Shown: positions 1-8,710, numbered from the stretch's first letter. The stretch: 64,000 nt of DNA from Actinomadura spongiicola (GCF_003432485.1 NZ_QVNQ01000002.1:558001-622000); one strand, 5' to 3'. Numbers and translations are program-made. The notes: generated from the letters alone by a model not told the origin.

Positions 1-667
1 GGTCGCGCGACAGCCACGAGTCCTCCAGGAAGCCGCGCACCTCGTATACGACCGGCAACCCGTGGCGCCGTCCCAGCTCCAGCGCGACGGCGGCGTTCAG
101 GTGGTTGCTGACCGCGTGCAGGACGCCTGGACGCATCTCGTCCACCAGCGGCCGGGCCAGATCCGCGCTCTTCTCGACCGCCCGCACCGGATCGGCCGGG
201 GGCAGCCACGGCAGCAACCGGTGGTAGGGGACGCCGTCCACGTCGACCCACGCCCGCGCGTCCCCGATGCCCTGGTTGAGCGGATACCCGAGCCGCGTCA
301 CGACGTGCGTGTCGAACCCCATCTCCCGCTGCGCGAGCGCGAGCCGGTGCGTCCGGACGGTGTATCCCGCGTTCGTGCACGGCAACGCGTTCGTCACGAA
401 CTTCAGCACGCCCGGCCGGACGGGCGTGCCGGACGGGCGTCGAGCACGGTCAGGGGACGGCGGCGCATGGGCCAGCAGGCGCCGCAGGTCCGCCGTCTCG
501 CGGCGCACGTCCCGCGGTTTCGGCACGACGAGCCGGGAACGCCTCAGCCGGGCGCCCGCGGGCGTCCGGGCGGCCAGCCGGACCGCCAGCCGAGACGCCC
601 GCCCCGGGTCGTCACGGAGCTGGCGCCAGGCGAGTCCGGCCAGGTAGACGGGCTTCTTTGTGGGCAC
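1..667 (-). CDS. Glycosyltransferase family 4, N-terminal part (runs off the left edge)
   Basis: The minus strand is open from a GTG at 667 to the window edge (about 222 residues). The first 70 residues are basic and Arg/Pro-rich. After that comes a GT4-type N-terminal Rossmann half: a strand reading LKFVTNALP, then a segment about hearing 'TVRTHRLALAQREMGFDTHVVTR', a later 'GVPYHRL' strand and 'LHAVSNHLNAAVALELGRR' followed by 'LPVVYEVRGF', the usual donor-domain approach with the E-V-R-G-F motif. The gene probably transfers a sugar from a nucleotide donor during surface-polysaccharide assembly. It is divergent from wecB with almost no gap, so both may share a promoter region. An in-frame GTG about 50 codons downstream is an alternative start. 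The acceptor and sugar cannot be told. Confidence 0.75.
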   Translation of the reverse strand, partial: MPTKKPVYLAGLAWRQLRDDPGRASRLAVRLAARTPAGARLRRSRLVVPKPRDVRRETADLRRLLAHAPPSPDRARRPSGTPVRPGVLKFVTNALPCTNAGYTVRTHRLALAQREMGFDTHVVTRLGYPLNQGIGDARAWVDVDGVPYHRLLPWLPPADPVRAVEKSADLARPLVDEMRPGVLHAVSNHLNAAVALELGRRHGLPVVYEVRGFLEDSWLSRD

Positions 668-709
668 GGCGGGCGAGCGTAGGCAACCCCGATGAACAGA
701 AGGGAAATT

Positions 710-1792
710 GTGTTGGGACCCATCGTGCACGTCCTCGGGGCGCGGCCGAACTTCGTCAAGGCCGCGCCGGTGATCGGCGCGCTGCGCGCCGCCGGCGCCG
801 AACAGGCCGTGGTCCACACCGGCCAGCACTACGACACCCGGATGTCGGAGATCTTCTTCGACGAGCTCGGCCTGCCCGAACCCGACGTCAACCTCGGCGT
901 CGGCTCCGGCGGCCACGCCGCGCAGACCGCCGCGCTGATGATCGGGCTTGAGCGGGAGTTCACGAGCCGTTCACCCGCCCTCGTCATCGTGTACGGCGAC
1001 GTGAACTCGACGATCGCCGCCGCCCTCGTCGCGGCCAAGCTGCACATCCCCGTCGCCCATGTGGAGGCCGGGCTGCGCAGCTTCGACATGTCCATGCCGG
1101 AGGAGGTCAACCGGCGGCTCACCGACCAGCTCTCCGACCTGTGCCTGGTCACCAGCCCGGAGGCGGTCGGGCACCTGGCGGACGAGGGCGTCGCGGTGTC
1201 CCGGATCCACCTCGTCGGCAACCCGATGATCGACACGCTGCTGGCCAACCTCGACGCGTTCGACACCGACGCCGTTCGCCGGGACCACGACCTGCCGGAA
1301 CGGTACGTCCTGGCGACCGTGCACCGGCCCGCGAACGTGGACGACCCGGACACGGCGGCGGCGCTCGTCCGGCACCTGCACGGCGTCGCCGACCTCGCCG
1401 ACCTGGTCATACCCGTCCACCCGCGCGGCCGGGAGACCCTGCTGGCCGCCGGACTCGACGACCACGACGGCGTGCACGTGCTGGAACCCCTGGGTTACAT
1501 CGACTTCATCGCCGCCGTCCGGGGTGCGGCGGCGGTCGTCACCGACTCGGGCGGCCTCCAGGAGGAGACGACGATCCTCGGGGTGCCGTGCCTGACCGTC
1601 CGGCCGAACACCGAACGGCCCATCACCATCACCCACGGCACGAACCGCCTCGTCACGTTCGAGGAACTGGTTCCGGAAGCGCGCAAGGTCCTGGAGTCGG
1701 ACGCGCGGAAGGCCGACCGGCGCCCGCCGCTGTGGGACGGCGCCGCGGGCCCCCGCATCGCAGAAGTGATCATGGAGTATCTGGGTGAGTAG
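710..1792 (+). CDS. wecB: UDP-N-acetylglucosamine 2-epimerase (non-hydrolysing)
   Basis: This cytoplasmic enzyme interconverts UDP-GlcNAc and UDP-ManNAc for surface polysaccharide or teichoic-acid linkage units. The 360-residue product is of normal family length and begins with the VLGARPNFVKAAPVI strand. Family motifs are in order: HTGQHYD, VYGDVNST, HVEAGLRS, MPEEVNR, TVHRPANVDD and DSGGLQEE. The Asp in GDVNST, the Glu in HVEAG and PEE and the His in TVHR match residues used by WecB enzymes. An ATG lies at 692, but a GTG at 710 is better placed behind AGAAGGGA and starts just before the conserved strand, so I chose it. The stop overlaps the next gene's GTG by 8 bases, which suggests an operon. 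Confidence 0.93.
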   Translation: MLGPIVHVLGARPNFVKAAPVIGALRAAGAEQAVVHTGQHYDTRMSEIFFDELGLPEPDVNLGVGSGGHAAQTAALMIGLEREFTSRSPALVIVYGDVNSTIAAALVAAKLHIPVAHVEAGLRSFDMSMPEEVNRRLTDQLSDLCLVTSPEAVGHLADEGVAVSRIHLVGNPMIDTLLANLDAFDTDAVRRDHDLPERYVLATVHRPANVDDPDTAAALVRHLHGVADLADLVIPVHPRGRETLLAAGLDDHDGVHVLEPLGYIDFIAAVRGAAAVVTDSGGLQEETTILGVPCLTVRPNTERPITITHGTNRLVTFEELVPEARKVLESDARKADRRPPLWDGAAGPRIAEVIMEYLGE

Positions 1793-2483
1793 CGACGACA
1801 CCGGAAACCGCCGGAACGCCAGGGCGTACCAGCAGCTCGGACGGCTGAGGGCCACCCTGCGCGAACGCGAGGCGCGGGTCGCCGAGCTGGAGAAGCGGCT
1901 CGCCGCGCTGGAGCACTCGACGGCCCTGCGGTTCGGGCAGCTCGTCGCGGACGCCGCGCGGAACCCGAAGAGCGGCAGGCGGCTGCCGAGGGAGCTGTAC
2001 CGGCTGTGGCGCAGGCGGCACGCGCCCGTGCCGGCGGCCGGGACGTCCGGTGGCGCCGCCCGGCCCGAGCGGGTCGACCATCCCGAGGACCGGCTGCTGG
2101 CCGCCGGTCCCTGCGACACAGTGATCGTCGCCGGGGTGTTCGGACCGGGCACGGCGGACCGGCTCGCCGAGCACGCCAAGGTCGTCCCGCTGTACCCGCA
2201 CGACGCCGCGATCGTGCTCCGGACGGCGGACGTCGACGCGGTCGTCGTCGACACGACGGCCGGTGAACCAGGCGGCCCCTGGGCTTATCTGGGCGTTCCC
2301 GGCATGTACGACCGTGAGGCCGCGCTGCACGAGATCCGCCGGATCGCCGCCGCCCGCTCGCTCCCGCTCGTCCTGTACGGCGCGGCGCCTCCCGCCACCC
2401 TCGCCCGCCTGAGCTGGGACGTCACGCTCCAGGACACCGCCGCGCCCGGCAGGCTCGCGGAACTCCTGGAACCGGCCCGTTGA
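1785..2483 (+). CDS. Coiled-coil protein of a glycan operon, function unknown
   Basis: The 232-residue product has a charged N-terminal coiled coil of about 45 residues (REREARVAELEKRLAALEH heptads), a short basic segment, then an alpha/beta domain with hydrophobic strands such as DTVIVAGVFGPG and SLPLVLYGAAPP. It has no signal peptide and no catalytic motif I recognise. The second half looks like a minimal Rossmann fold without a donor-binding half. GTG 1785 overlaps the wecB stop and the TGA overlaps the RBS region of the following glycosyltransferase, so the three genes are probably co-transcribed. A scaffold or chain-length role for the glycosyltransferases is a guess. Confidence 0.7.
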   Translation: MSSDDTGNRRNARAYQQLGRLRATLREREARVAELEKRLAALEHSTALRFGQLVADAARNPKSGRRLPRELYRLWRRRHAPVPAAGTSGGAARPERVDHPEDRLLAAGPCDTVIVAGVFGPGTADRLAEHAKVVPLYPHDAAIVLRTADVDAVVVDTTAGEPGGPWAYLGVPGMYDREAALHEIRRIAAARSLPLVLYGAAPPATLARLSWDVTLQDTAAPGRLAELLEPAR

Positions 2484-2494
2484 AAGGAACCACC

Positions 2495-4696
2495 GTGCGA
2501 CCACGCGCCCTCGTCTACGGCGACGTCGATCTCAACATGATCGACGGATCGGCGATCTGGGCACAGGGCATGGTCCAGGCGCTCGCCCGCGCCGGCTGCG
2601 AGGTGACCCTGGTCCTCAAGGCCGCCGTCCGGACCGGACGGCTCGTCGACCCGCTGCGCGCCCTGCCCGGCGTCACCGTCCGCAGCCCGCACGCCGAACG
2701 GCTCGTCGACGGGTCCCGCGCCATGGCGCCGAAACGGGCCGCCGCCGTCCTCGCCCGGATCGACGCCGAGGCCCCCCACGACCTGGTGGTCGTCCGGGGC
2801 CGCGACCTCGCCGCCAAACTCGCCGCGGGCCCCCTGTCCGGACGGCTCTGGACGTACCTCACCGACGTCCCGCAGTCCGCCACCGAACTGACCACCGCCG
2901 ACCGGGCGGACCTGCGCCGGATCGCCGACGCGTCCCGGATCCTGCTCTGCCAGACCGAGGAACTTCGCGGTTTCCTGGAGGGCGCCGTCCCCGCCACGGC
3001 GGGCAAGAGCGTTCCGTTCCCGCCCGTCGTCGTGCTCCCCGATGGGCTGGAGCCCCGCGCGCCCGGCACACCCGACGGCCGCGCGCTCCGCCTCGTCTAC
3101 ACGGGCAAGTTCGCGCCGCGCTGGAACACCTACGAGATGACGTCCCTGCCACGCCAACTCGCCGTCCGCGGCGTGGACGCCGAACTCCACATGGTCGGCG
3201 ACAAGATCCACGACGATCCGGCCGATCCCGCGTTCGCGACCCGGATGCGGACCGCGCTCGAATCGGGCGAGGGCGTCATCTGGCACGGCGGCCATGCCCG
3301 CGCCGAGGCGATGCGGCTGACGGCCGCCTGCGACATCGGCCTGTCCTGGCGGCACCCGGACATGGACGCCAGCCTCGAACTGTCCACGAAGGTCCTGGAA
3401 TGCGGCGCGCTGGGCGTCCCGGTCGTCCTGAACCGCACGCCCATGCACGAACGCCTCCTCGGCGCCGACTACCCGCTGTTCGCCGCCACCGAGGACGACG
3501 TGCTGGACGCGCTCACCCTCATCGGCAAGAACCCCGACGTCCTCACCCTCGCCGCCGACCGCTGCCGCTCCGCCGCCGCCGACTTCACCCTCGACGCCGC
3601 CGCCGACCGCCTCCGCGCCTACCTGACGCGGGCATTCCCGGAACCGTCCGAGCAGGTCCTCGCCGTCAGGGGACGGCGCCTCCGCGTGGGCGTCGCGGGC
3701 CACGACCTGAAGTTCTTCACCCGCCTTCTCGACTACCTGCGCTCCCGCTCCGACATGGAGATCCGCGTCGACCACTGGCCCGCGTTGAAGGCCCACGACG
3801 AGCAGCGCAGCCAGGACCTTGTCGACTGGGCGGACGTCGTCATCTGCGAATGGTGCGGCCCGAACGCCCTCTGGTACGCCGAACACAAGCGTCCGGGCCA
3901 GCGACTGGTCGTCCGCCTGCACCGCTTCGAGCTGTACGCACCCTGGCCGAAGCAACTCGACATCGACGCCGTCGACCAGGTCATCTGCGTCAGCCCCCAC
4001 TACACGGACCTGACCCGCGAGATCACCGGCTGGCCCGCGGGCAAGGTCGTCACCATCCCGAACTGGGTGGACGACGCGCAACTCGACCGCCCCAAACTGC
4101 CGGGCGCGGAACACCACCTCGGCATGATCGGCATAGCGCCGTCCCGCAAACGCCTCGACCTGGGCCTCGACGTCGTCGAGGAACTCCGCCGGGACGACCC
4201 GCGCTTCACCCTCTTCGTCAAATCCAAGCTCCCCTGGGAGTACTGGTGGATCTGGCAGAAGGACGACGAACGCGCCCATTACGAGAAGGTGTTCCGCCGC
4301 ATCCGCCGCTCGAAGGTGCTGTCCGGCGGTGTCGTCTTCGACTCCTACGGCCGTGACGTGGCGTCCTGGCTGCGGCGCATCGGGTTCGTCCTGTCCACCA
4401 GCGACGACGAGAGCTTCCATCTCGCCCCCGCCGAGGGCATGGCGTCCGGCGCCGTCCCCGCCCTGCTCCCGTGGCCAGGCGCCGAGACCATCTACGACGA
4501 CCGCTGGATACACGAAACACCCCAGGCGATGGCCGCCTCGATCTCAGCGACGGTCTCTGAGAACCGCTGGGAAACCGACCGAACCCTAGCTCGCACCCAG
4601 GTCCGCAACGCCTACGCCCTGGACGAGGTCTGCCGCCAATGGACGGACCTTCTCAGCGGTCACTCACAGACGACCCCGTCCCCATCCCGATCCTGA
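2495..4696 (+). CDS. Double-domain glycosyltransferase (two GT4-like modules)
   Basis: The 733-residue cytoplasmic protein appears to carry two GT-B modules in one chain. The first (about 1-390) has LVYTGKFAPRWNTYEM, EGVIWHGGHARAEAMRL and a donor-site loop around STKVLECGALGVPVVLN. The second (about 395-733) restarts with LRVGVAGHDLKFF, continues with VICVSPHYTDL, VVTIPNWVDD and LGMIGIAPSRKRLDLGLDVV, and ends with ESFHLAPAEGMASGAVPALL, the ExxxxE-type donor loop. GTG 2495 sits six bases behind GAAAGGAA; the more upstream TTG at 2480 lies over the previous stop and is less likely. It probably adds sugars to the polymer that needs the WecB product. The donor and linkage are unknown. The 3' end overlaps the convergent Excalibur gene by 37 bases. 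Confidence 0.85.
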   Translation: MRPRALVYGDVDLNMIDGSAIWAQGMVQALARAGCEVTLVLKAAVRTGRLVDPLRALPGVTVRSPHAERLVDGSRAMAPKRAAAVLARIDAEAPHDLVVVRGRDLAAKLAAGPLSGRLWTYLTDVPQSATELTTADRADLRRIADASRILLCQTEELRGFLEGAVPATAGKSVPFPPVVVLPDGLEPRAPGTPDGRALRLVYTGKFAPRWNTYEMTSLPRQLAVRGVDAELHMVGDKIHDDPADPAFATRMRTALESGEGVIWHGGHARAEAMRLTAACDIGLSWRHPDMDASLELSTKVLECGALGVPVVLNRTPMHERLLGADYPLFAATEDDVLDALTLIGKNPDVLTLAADRCRSAAADFTLDAAADRLRAYLTRAFPEPSEQVLAVRGRRLRVGVAGHDLKFFTRLLDYLRSRSDMEIRVDHWPALKAHDEQRSQDLVDWADVVICEWCGPNALWYAEHKRPGQRLVVRLHRFELYAPWPKQLDIDAVDQVICVSPHYTDLTREITGWPAGKVVTIPNWVDDAQLDRPKLPGAEHHLGMIGIAPSRKRLDLGLDVVEELRRDDPRFTLFVKSKLPWEYWWIWQKDDERAHYEKVFRRIRRSKVLSGGVVFDSYGRDVASWLRRIGFVLSTSDDESFHLAPAEGMASGAVPALLPWPGAETIYDDRWIHETPQAMAASISATVSENRWETDRTLARTQVRNAYALDEVCRQWTDLLSGHSQTTPSPSRS

Positions 4697-5007
4697 TACC
4701 ACGCATACTCGGTCTCACCGGCCCGATACGGCCCGTAGCCCGCGCGCCTGGCCGCCGCACAGGTGGAGAACCGCGGATCCGTCCTCGGCCGCGCCCGCAC
4801 CGTCTTCGTCGGCTTGGGCCTGGGCTTCGGCCGGGCCCGGCGCGGCGCCGGAGTGCCGCTCGGCGTCGGGCTACCGGTCGGCGCCGCCTCCACAGGACGC
4901 ACGGTCGCCGTCTCCGTCGTCGTCGCCGTGACGGTCACCGTGCCCGCGACCGGACTCGGCGACGAAGCGCGCTGTGCCGAGTCAGTACTGGCCATCCCGG
5001 CGCCCAC
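4660..5007 (-). CDS. Excalibur calcium-binding domain protein, N-terminus probably damaged
   Basis: As written from GTG 5007 the product is 115 residues: a Ser/Thr/Pro-rich linker, a basic Arg/Pro/Lys segment, then a C-terminal Excalibur domain (about 80-115) with the paired Cys of FSTCAAAR and DGVVCE and the calcium loop DRDGDG. Such domains occur on secreted actinobacterial proteins. A signal peptide is expected but is absent from this start. It can be read upstream in the same frame (AVACLLVGCAVGAGMA) from an ATG at 5049 whose fourth codon is TGA. That ATG forms an ATGA overlap with the stop of the HxlR gene. The gene may therefore be inactivated by a nonsense change, or may start later and stay in the cytoplasm. 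Confidence 0.7.
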   Translation of the reverse strand: MGAGMASTDSAQRASSPSPVAGTVTVTATTTETATVRPVEAAPTGSPTPSGTPAPRRARPKPRPKPTKTVRARPRTDPRFSTCAAARRAGYGPYRAGETEYAWYQDRDGDGVVCE

Positions 5008-5045
5008 GGCGCATCCGACCAGCAGACACGCGACGGCTCACCAAG

Positions 5046-5741
5046 TCATCCTCTTGTCACCATCCGGCCACCTTGGCGGCCCGTGGGAAACAGCGTTTGA
5101 GTGAACCAGCCCGGGACCGCGCGACGGAGTTCCTCGGGCCCCCGAACTTGGACGGCGCCGGTGCGCAGGGCCTCCGGCCACGGCAGATCACGGCGCCAGA
5201 CGCGAGTCATCTGTCGTAGGTCCGCGGTGATGGTCACCGACACGTCGAACCCGGGATCGGCGTCGCACACGTCCGCCTCACCCGGCGTCACCACCAGCCA
5301 CCAACACCGCTCGCGGGCGGGAACATCCGGAAAGACGAACTCGATGACCGTCCGCCCGTCCGGCACGGCCTCGTGATCGACCTTGCGTCTCATGTCCCAC
5401 ATCAGCAGCCGGGGGTCGAGGTCCTCGTCCCCGAGTTCCCCGATCCACCGGACGCCCCACACGCCGAGCGCCTCGACGACCGGCCGCAGCTCCTCGCCCG
5501 CCGGGGTCAGGACGTACCGGGCGTCGTTCCCCTCGGCCCGCCGCTCCACGACCCCCGCCCGGACGAGCTGGTTCAGCCGCTTCGACAGCAGCGTCGGCGA
5601 CATGCGCGGAACACCCCGGCGCAGCTCGTTGAACCGCTCGCTCCCCGAGAGCAGCTCCCGGACGATCAGCAGCGTCCACCGCTCGTCGAGCAGTTCCATC
5701 GCCTTGGCGACGGGACAGAACTGGTAATAGGAGGCCCCCAT
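5046..5741 (-). CDS. HxlR-family winged-helix regulator with C-terminal SCP2-like domain
   Basis: The 231-residue product starts MGASYYQFCPVAKAMELL, with the HxlR hallmark Cys near position 9 followed by DERWTLLIVRELLSG. The winged helix spans about 1-110 (FNELRRGVPRMSPTLLSKRLNQL as recognition helix, then a wing and YVLTPAGEEL). The C-terminal 110 residues resemble SCP2/sterol-carrier-like folds that bind small hydrophobic ligands. I chose ATG 5741 because the longer open frame upstream crosses the divergent intergenic region. It is divergent from a methyltransferase gene with a perfect palindrome between them, so it is likely to repress itself and that gene. HxlR proteins often sense quinones or electrophiles through the Cys; this is inference here. 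Confidence 0.88.
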   Translation of the reverse strand: MGASYYQFCPVAKAMELLDERWTLLIVRELLSGSERFNELRRGVPRMSPTLLSKRLNQLVRAGVVERRAEGNDARYVLTPAGEELRPVVEALGVWGVRWIGELGDEDLDPRLLMWDMRRKVDHEAVPDGRTVIEFVFPDVPARERCWWLVVTPGEADVCDADPGFDVSVTITADLRQMTRVWRRDLPWPEALRTGAVQVRGPEELRRAVPGWFTQTLFPTGRQGGRMVTRG

Positions 5742-5772
5742 GCCCCGCAGGTTAAACCGCAGGCCAGCCCCC

Positions 5773-5789
5773 AGTACAGATCCTGTACT
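5773..5789. promoter_or_regulatory. Candidate HxlR operator palindrome
   Basis: AGTACAG-ATC-CTGTACT is a perfect 7-base inverted repeat with a 3-base spacer, lying between the HxlR start (5741) and the methyltransferase start (5845). The spacing and symmetry suit a dimeric winged-helix regulator that controls both divergent genes. Confidence 0.6.
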
Positions 5790-5844
5790 AGAGACGCGTC
5801 CAACCGCTCCATAGCGTGGCCGACACGACACGAGAGGAGCCGTC

Positions 5845-6663
5845 ATGACGACGACCGACACCGTCAAAGCGAAACATCGGAAGATGTGGGCGCTGGGCGA
5901 CTACCCGACCCTGGCCGCCGAGATCATTCCCGATCTCGGCCGCACCCTGGTCGAGGCGACCGGTGTGAAACCCGGCGACCGGGTCCTGGACATCGCCGCG
6001 GGCGCGGGCAACGCCGCGATCGCCGCCGCGCTGGCCGGGGCGAAGGTCGTGGCGAGTGACCTGACCCCGGAACTGCTGGAAGCCGGACGCGAGGACGCCG
6101 CCCGGCGCGGCGCCGACCTGGAATGGCGGGAGGCCGACGCCGAGGCGCTGCCGTTCGCCGACGCCGAGTTCGACGCCGTCCTGTCCTGCGTGGGCATCAT
6201 GTTCGCGCCGCACCACCGACCCGCCGCGGACGAACTGCTGCGCGTCTGTCGTCCCGGCGGCGCGATCGGCCTGCTCAACTGGACACCGGAGGGCTTCATC
6301 GGCCGGATGTTCGCCGTGATGCGCCCGTACGCCCCGCCGCCCCCTCCGGGCGCGCAGCCCCCACCCCTGTGGGGCGACCCCGAACACGTCCGCTCACTCC
6401 TCGGCGACAAGGTCACCGACATCACCATCGACCGCCGTACGGTACGCGTGGACGCCTTCGACGGCCCCGAGGACTTCCGCGAGTACTTCAAGACCCGCTA
6501 CGGCCCCACCATCGCCGTCTACCAGCACATCGCCGACGACCCCGACAAGGTCGTCGCCCTGGACCAGGCCCTCGCCGACCTGGCCCGCGACCACGACCAC
6601 GGCACCTCCACCCTGGCCATGAACTGGGAGTACCTCCTCGTGACCACCCACCGCCGACCCTGA
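5845..6663 (+). CDS. Class I SAM-dependent methyltransferase (UbiE/Methyltransf_11 type)
   Basis: The 272-residue cytoplasmic enzyme has motif I at about residues 49-58 (VLDIAAGAGN), the acidic ribose-binding strand VVASDLTPELL, motif II around DAEALPFADAEFDAVLSCVGIMFAP, and the post-motif LRVCRPGGAIGLLNW. The last 100 residues form a substrate cap with a proline-rich loop (PYAPPPPPGAQPPP). RBS GAGAGGAG lies just upstream of ATG 5845. The substrate is unknown. The divergent HxlR gene and shared palindrome suggest induction by a small aromatic or quinone-like compound that the enzyme may methylate. Confidence 0.88.
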   Translation: MTTTDTVKAKHRKMWALGDYPTLAAEIIPDLGRTLVEATGVKPGDRVLDIAAGAGNAAIAAALAGAKVVASDLTPELLEAGREDAARRGADLEWREADAEALPFADAEFDAVLSCVGIMFAPHHRPAADELLRVCRPGGAIGLLNWTPEGFIGRMFAVMRPYAPPPPPGAQPPPLWGDPEHVRSLLGDKVTDITIDRRTVRVDAFDGPEDFREYFKTRYGPTIAVYQHIADDPDKVVALDQALADLARDHDHGTSTLAMNWEYLLVTTHRRP

Positions 6664-6692
6664 CGAACTTCCGAACGAGCGCCCAGCTTGCT

Positions 6693-6721
6693 CGCCCAAC
6701 CCAAGGCGCCAGGCTTGGGCG
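6693..6721. terminator. Stem-loop between convergent genes
   Basis: CGCCCAA at 6693 pairs with TTGGGCG at 6715, with two further G-C pairs after one mismatch. It lies 30 bases past the methyltransferase stop and before the stop of the convergent membrane protein. No T-run follows, so a termination role is only likely. Confidence 0.45.
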
Positions 6722-6748
6722 ACTGCAAACAGAAGTCCCACTCACAAA

Positions 6749-8272
6749 TCAACTTCTTGACTCCGAAGACCTCGTGGCCTCAGGCGAGCCACCAGGCCTG
6801 ATCCGCGAATGAGGTCTGGGTTTGGTCCGGACCAGTTGAACCACGGTTGCCAACATCACAACCGCTGTACATAGCGGCGCGGCGACGCGAGCGCTCTCGA
6901 ACTGTGCCGCCGAGGTGCCTATGCCGGGAAGCATGATGCAACTGAGCAGTGCAGAACGAATGGCTAGCGCTTCGTCAACGTAGGTCGCGCCCAACAGCGC
7001 GAGTACTGGAAAGAACGCCGCGCAGTACCAGGGGTACTGCACTGGCGACAGTATTACGGCGGCGATGCCGCAGGCCACCGCGGGGCGAAGGTCCAGTGTG
7101 GCCGCAGGGCGAGGCGGGGGCAAGGCCCGCCAAATCAGTGCCGCGGCGCCCAAGGTGGCGGCGCCCATCGCCGCGGTGTAGAGCATGGGGCGGGCGACCA
7201 ATGCGGACGGAACCGGCAGGAACAGGTCACCGTCGTGGGACATGCGGTTGGTGAGGGAGGTGAGGGCACTGCGTCCGACGGCGGCGTAGGTGATCACAAC
7301 CGTGAGCAGCGTCGTGGCCGCACCCGCGGCCAGCGTCCGGGGACGCCGCAGGCAGGCCAGAGCGAGTCCGAGAACGGGAAGCGCGAAGGTCACCTTCACC
7401 AGGACCGCGCCTGCCGCCATCAGCCCGGCTACCGCGCCGAACCACAGGACGGGGGTCGGCCGTCTTGTCTCGTGCCACAGGACGCACCCGGCTCCGATGA
7501 GGAGGACGGAGGCCAAGGTGTCGGCGTGACCACTACCGACCATCCAGAACAGCATCAGGGGGTTTGCCGTCCACAGGATCGCGGCCCGAATGCGTGCCGC
7601 GGGGTCAGGCCCGGCAAGGCGGTCCAGCAAGAGGCCGGTGACTATGAAGACGGTTGCGTTGAACGCCTTGAGCCAGAAGATGATCCAGCCCATGGAGGCG
7701 CCGCCCAGCCATGCCGCCAACGCCTGCTCGACGGTGGCGACCGGTCCGTAGACGGTCGGCTGGTCCGCCCATGAGCTCGGACGGAGAAGCCCCACAGGGT
7801 CGCCCGCGTCGTGCAACCGTTGGGGTGTCATGGAATATGGGTCTAACCCGAGGTCGGAGATCCGGCCGTAGACGGCGTAGTTGAGAATGTCGATCGATCC
7901 CGCCGGTGGTAGAAAGACCATGGCGATGCTGGCGACCACTCCGCCGAGCAGTAGCTGGCGTGGTGCCACACCTGTCCAGTTAGATCGTAGTGCGACCAGT
8001 GTCAACGCTGTTCCGAGTCCCGCGCACAGGGCCGATATTCGGACCGCCGTACTTACAGTCGTACTGGACAGTCCGGCATTCCAGCCTAGGAAAGGTCCGT
8101 CCCCACCCCAGAACGGGACGAACCTGGAGCGACCGGCGGCCATGCACGCCGCCAAGATCGCTAAGCCCAACACCATCAACCCCAGGCCGAGCGGCCCCAA
8201 GAATCGCCTCACCCGTTCTCGTGCATGAGCCGGCGAACGGAGGGCGGAGCCGGCAACGTTCAAGATCGACAC
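6749..8272 (-). CDS. Polyprenol-phosphate-mannose-type mannosyltransferase, multi-pass membrane protein
   Basis: About 507 residues with 11-13 predicted membrane segments. The first large loop carries the GT-C-like signature PPAGSIDILNYAVYGRISDLGLDPY and later TVYGPVATVEQALAAW, as in MptA/MptB alpha-1,6-mannopyranosyltransferases of actinobacteria. A hydrophobic helix ending SPVQYPWYCAAFFPVLAL and a basic C-tail also fit. These enzymes add mannose from polyprenyl-phosphomannose on the outer face of the membrane. The open frame continues to an ATG at 8464, but the extra 64 residues are hydrophilic and unlike the family, so GTG 8272 is preferred with limited certainty. The G+C content is slightly lower than the flanking glycan genes. 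It is transcribed alone, convergent to the methyltransferase. Confidence 0.75.
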   Translation of the reverse strand: MSILNVAGSALRSPAHARERVRRFLGPLGLGLMVLGLAILAACMAAGRSRFVPFWGGDGPFLGWNAGLSSTTVSTAVRISALCAGLGTALTLVALRSNWTGVAPRQLLLGGVVASIAMVFLPPAGSIDILNYAVYGRISDLGLDPYSMTPQRLHDAGDPVGLLRPSSWADQPTVYGPVATVEQALAAWLGGASMGWIIFWLKAFNATVFIVTGLLLDRLAGPDPAARIRAAILWTANPLMLFWMVGSGHADTLASVLLIGAGCVLWHETRRPTPVLWFGAVAGLMAAGAVLVKVTFALPVLGLALACLRRPRTLAAGAATTLLTVVITYAAVGRSALTSLTNRMSHDGDLFLPVPSALVARPMLYTAAMGAATLGAAALIWRALPPPRPAATLDLRPAVACGIAAVILSPVQYPWYCAAFFPVLALLGATYVDEALAIRSALLSCIMLPGIGTSAAQFESARVAAPLCTAVVMLATVVQLVRTKPRPHSRIRPGGSPEATRSSESRS

Positions 8273-8544
8273 GGCGAGAGAGTACGGGTTCTCGTGTGGC
8301 GCTGCGCTGCAATTCCTGAAAGTTCCTGGTAGATCGGCTTGCCGTGAAGTCGAGGTTGCTCGATGACAGGCTGTAATGAGTGGTGTGGATGTCCGAAATC
8401 TGCTCTGACGTGAGACGACGCCTGTACCCTCTTCTAGGTTTACAAACTCATTGTGACGACACATGTCGGCAGAGTTGTGACAAGGAAGCGTTGTGGAAAA
8501 GCGTAGCCACTTGGGACTGCGCTGAGCAGTGTGTTCGTGCCGAT

Positions 8545-8630
8545 CCCGCCTGATGGCGGGGGTGTCCGCGAGGAGAAGATCAGTGTCGGCGTGTCCTTAA
8601 GCGGTCGGCGATCTTGTCAAGTCGTTGACG
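8545..8630. promoter_or_regulatory. Upstream region of the secreted repeat protein: hairpin and small inverted repeat
   Basis: The roughly 430 bases between the mannosyltransferase and the secreted protein contain no convincing gene. They hold a short hairpin CCCGCC-TGAT-GGCGGG (8545-8560) and the inverted repeat GTCAA-GTCG-TTGAC (8616-8629), whose right half supplies a TTGACG that could act as a -35 box. No clear -10 sits at the right spacing, so the promoter assignment is weak. Confidence 0.3.
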
Positions 8631-8710
8631 CTGATTGATCTTGTTAGTGGGTGTGATCACGTGGCTCCTGTGTAATCCGGTATCGCGGCAGCTGGACGAA
8701 AGGCTGGGCT

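Noticed and set aside
2285..4513. A 742-codon antisense frame opposite the double glycosyltransferase
   Set aside because: Typical high-GC third-frame artefact with no domain or RBS; the sense strand has clear family motifs.
4639..5104. Plus-strand frames over the Excalibur gene
   Set aside because: They are antisense to the calcium-binding motif and have no RBS or family features.
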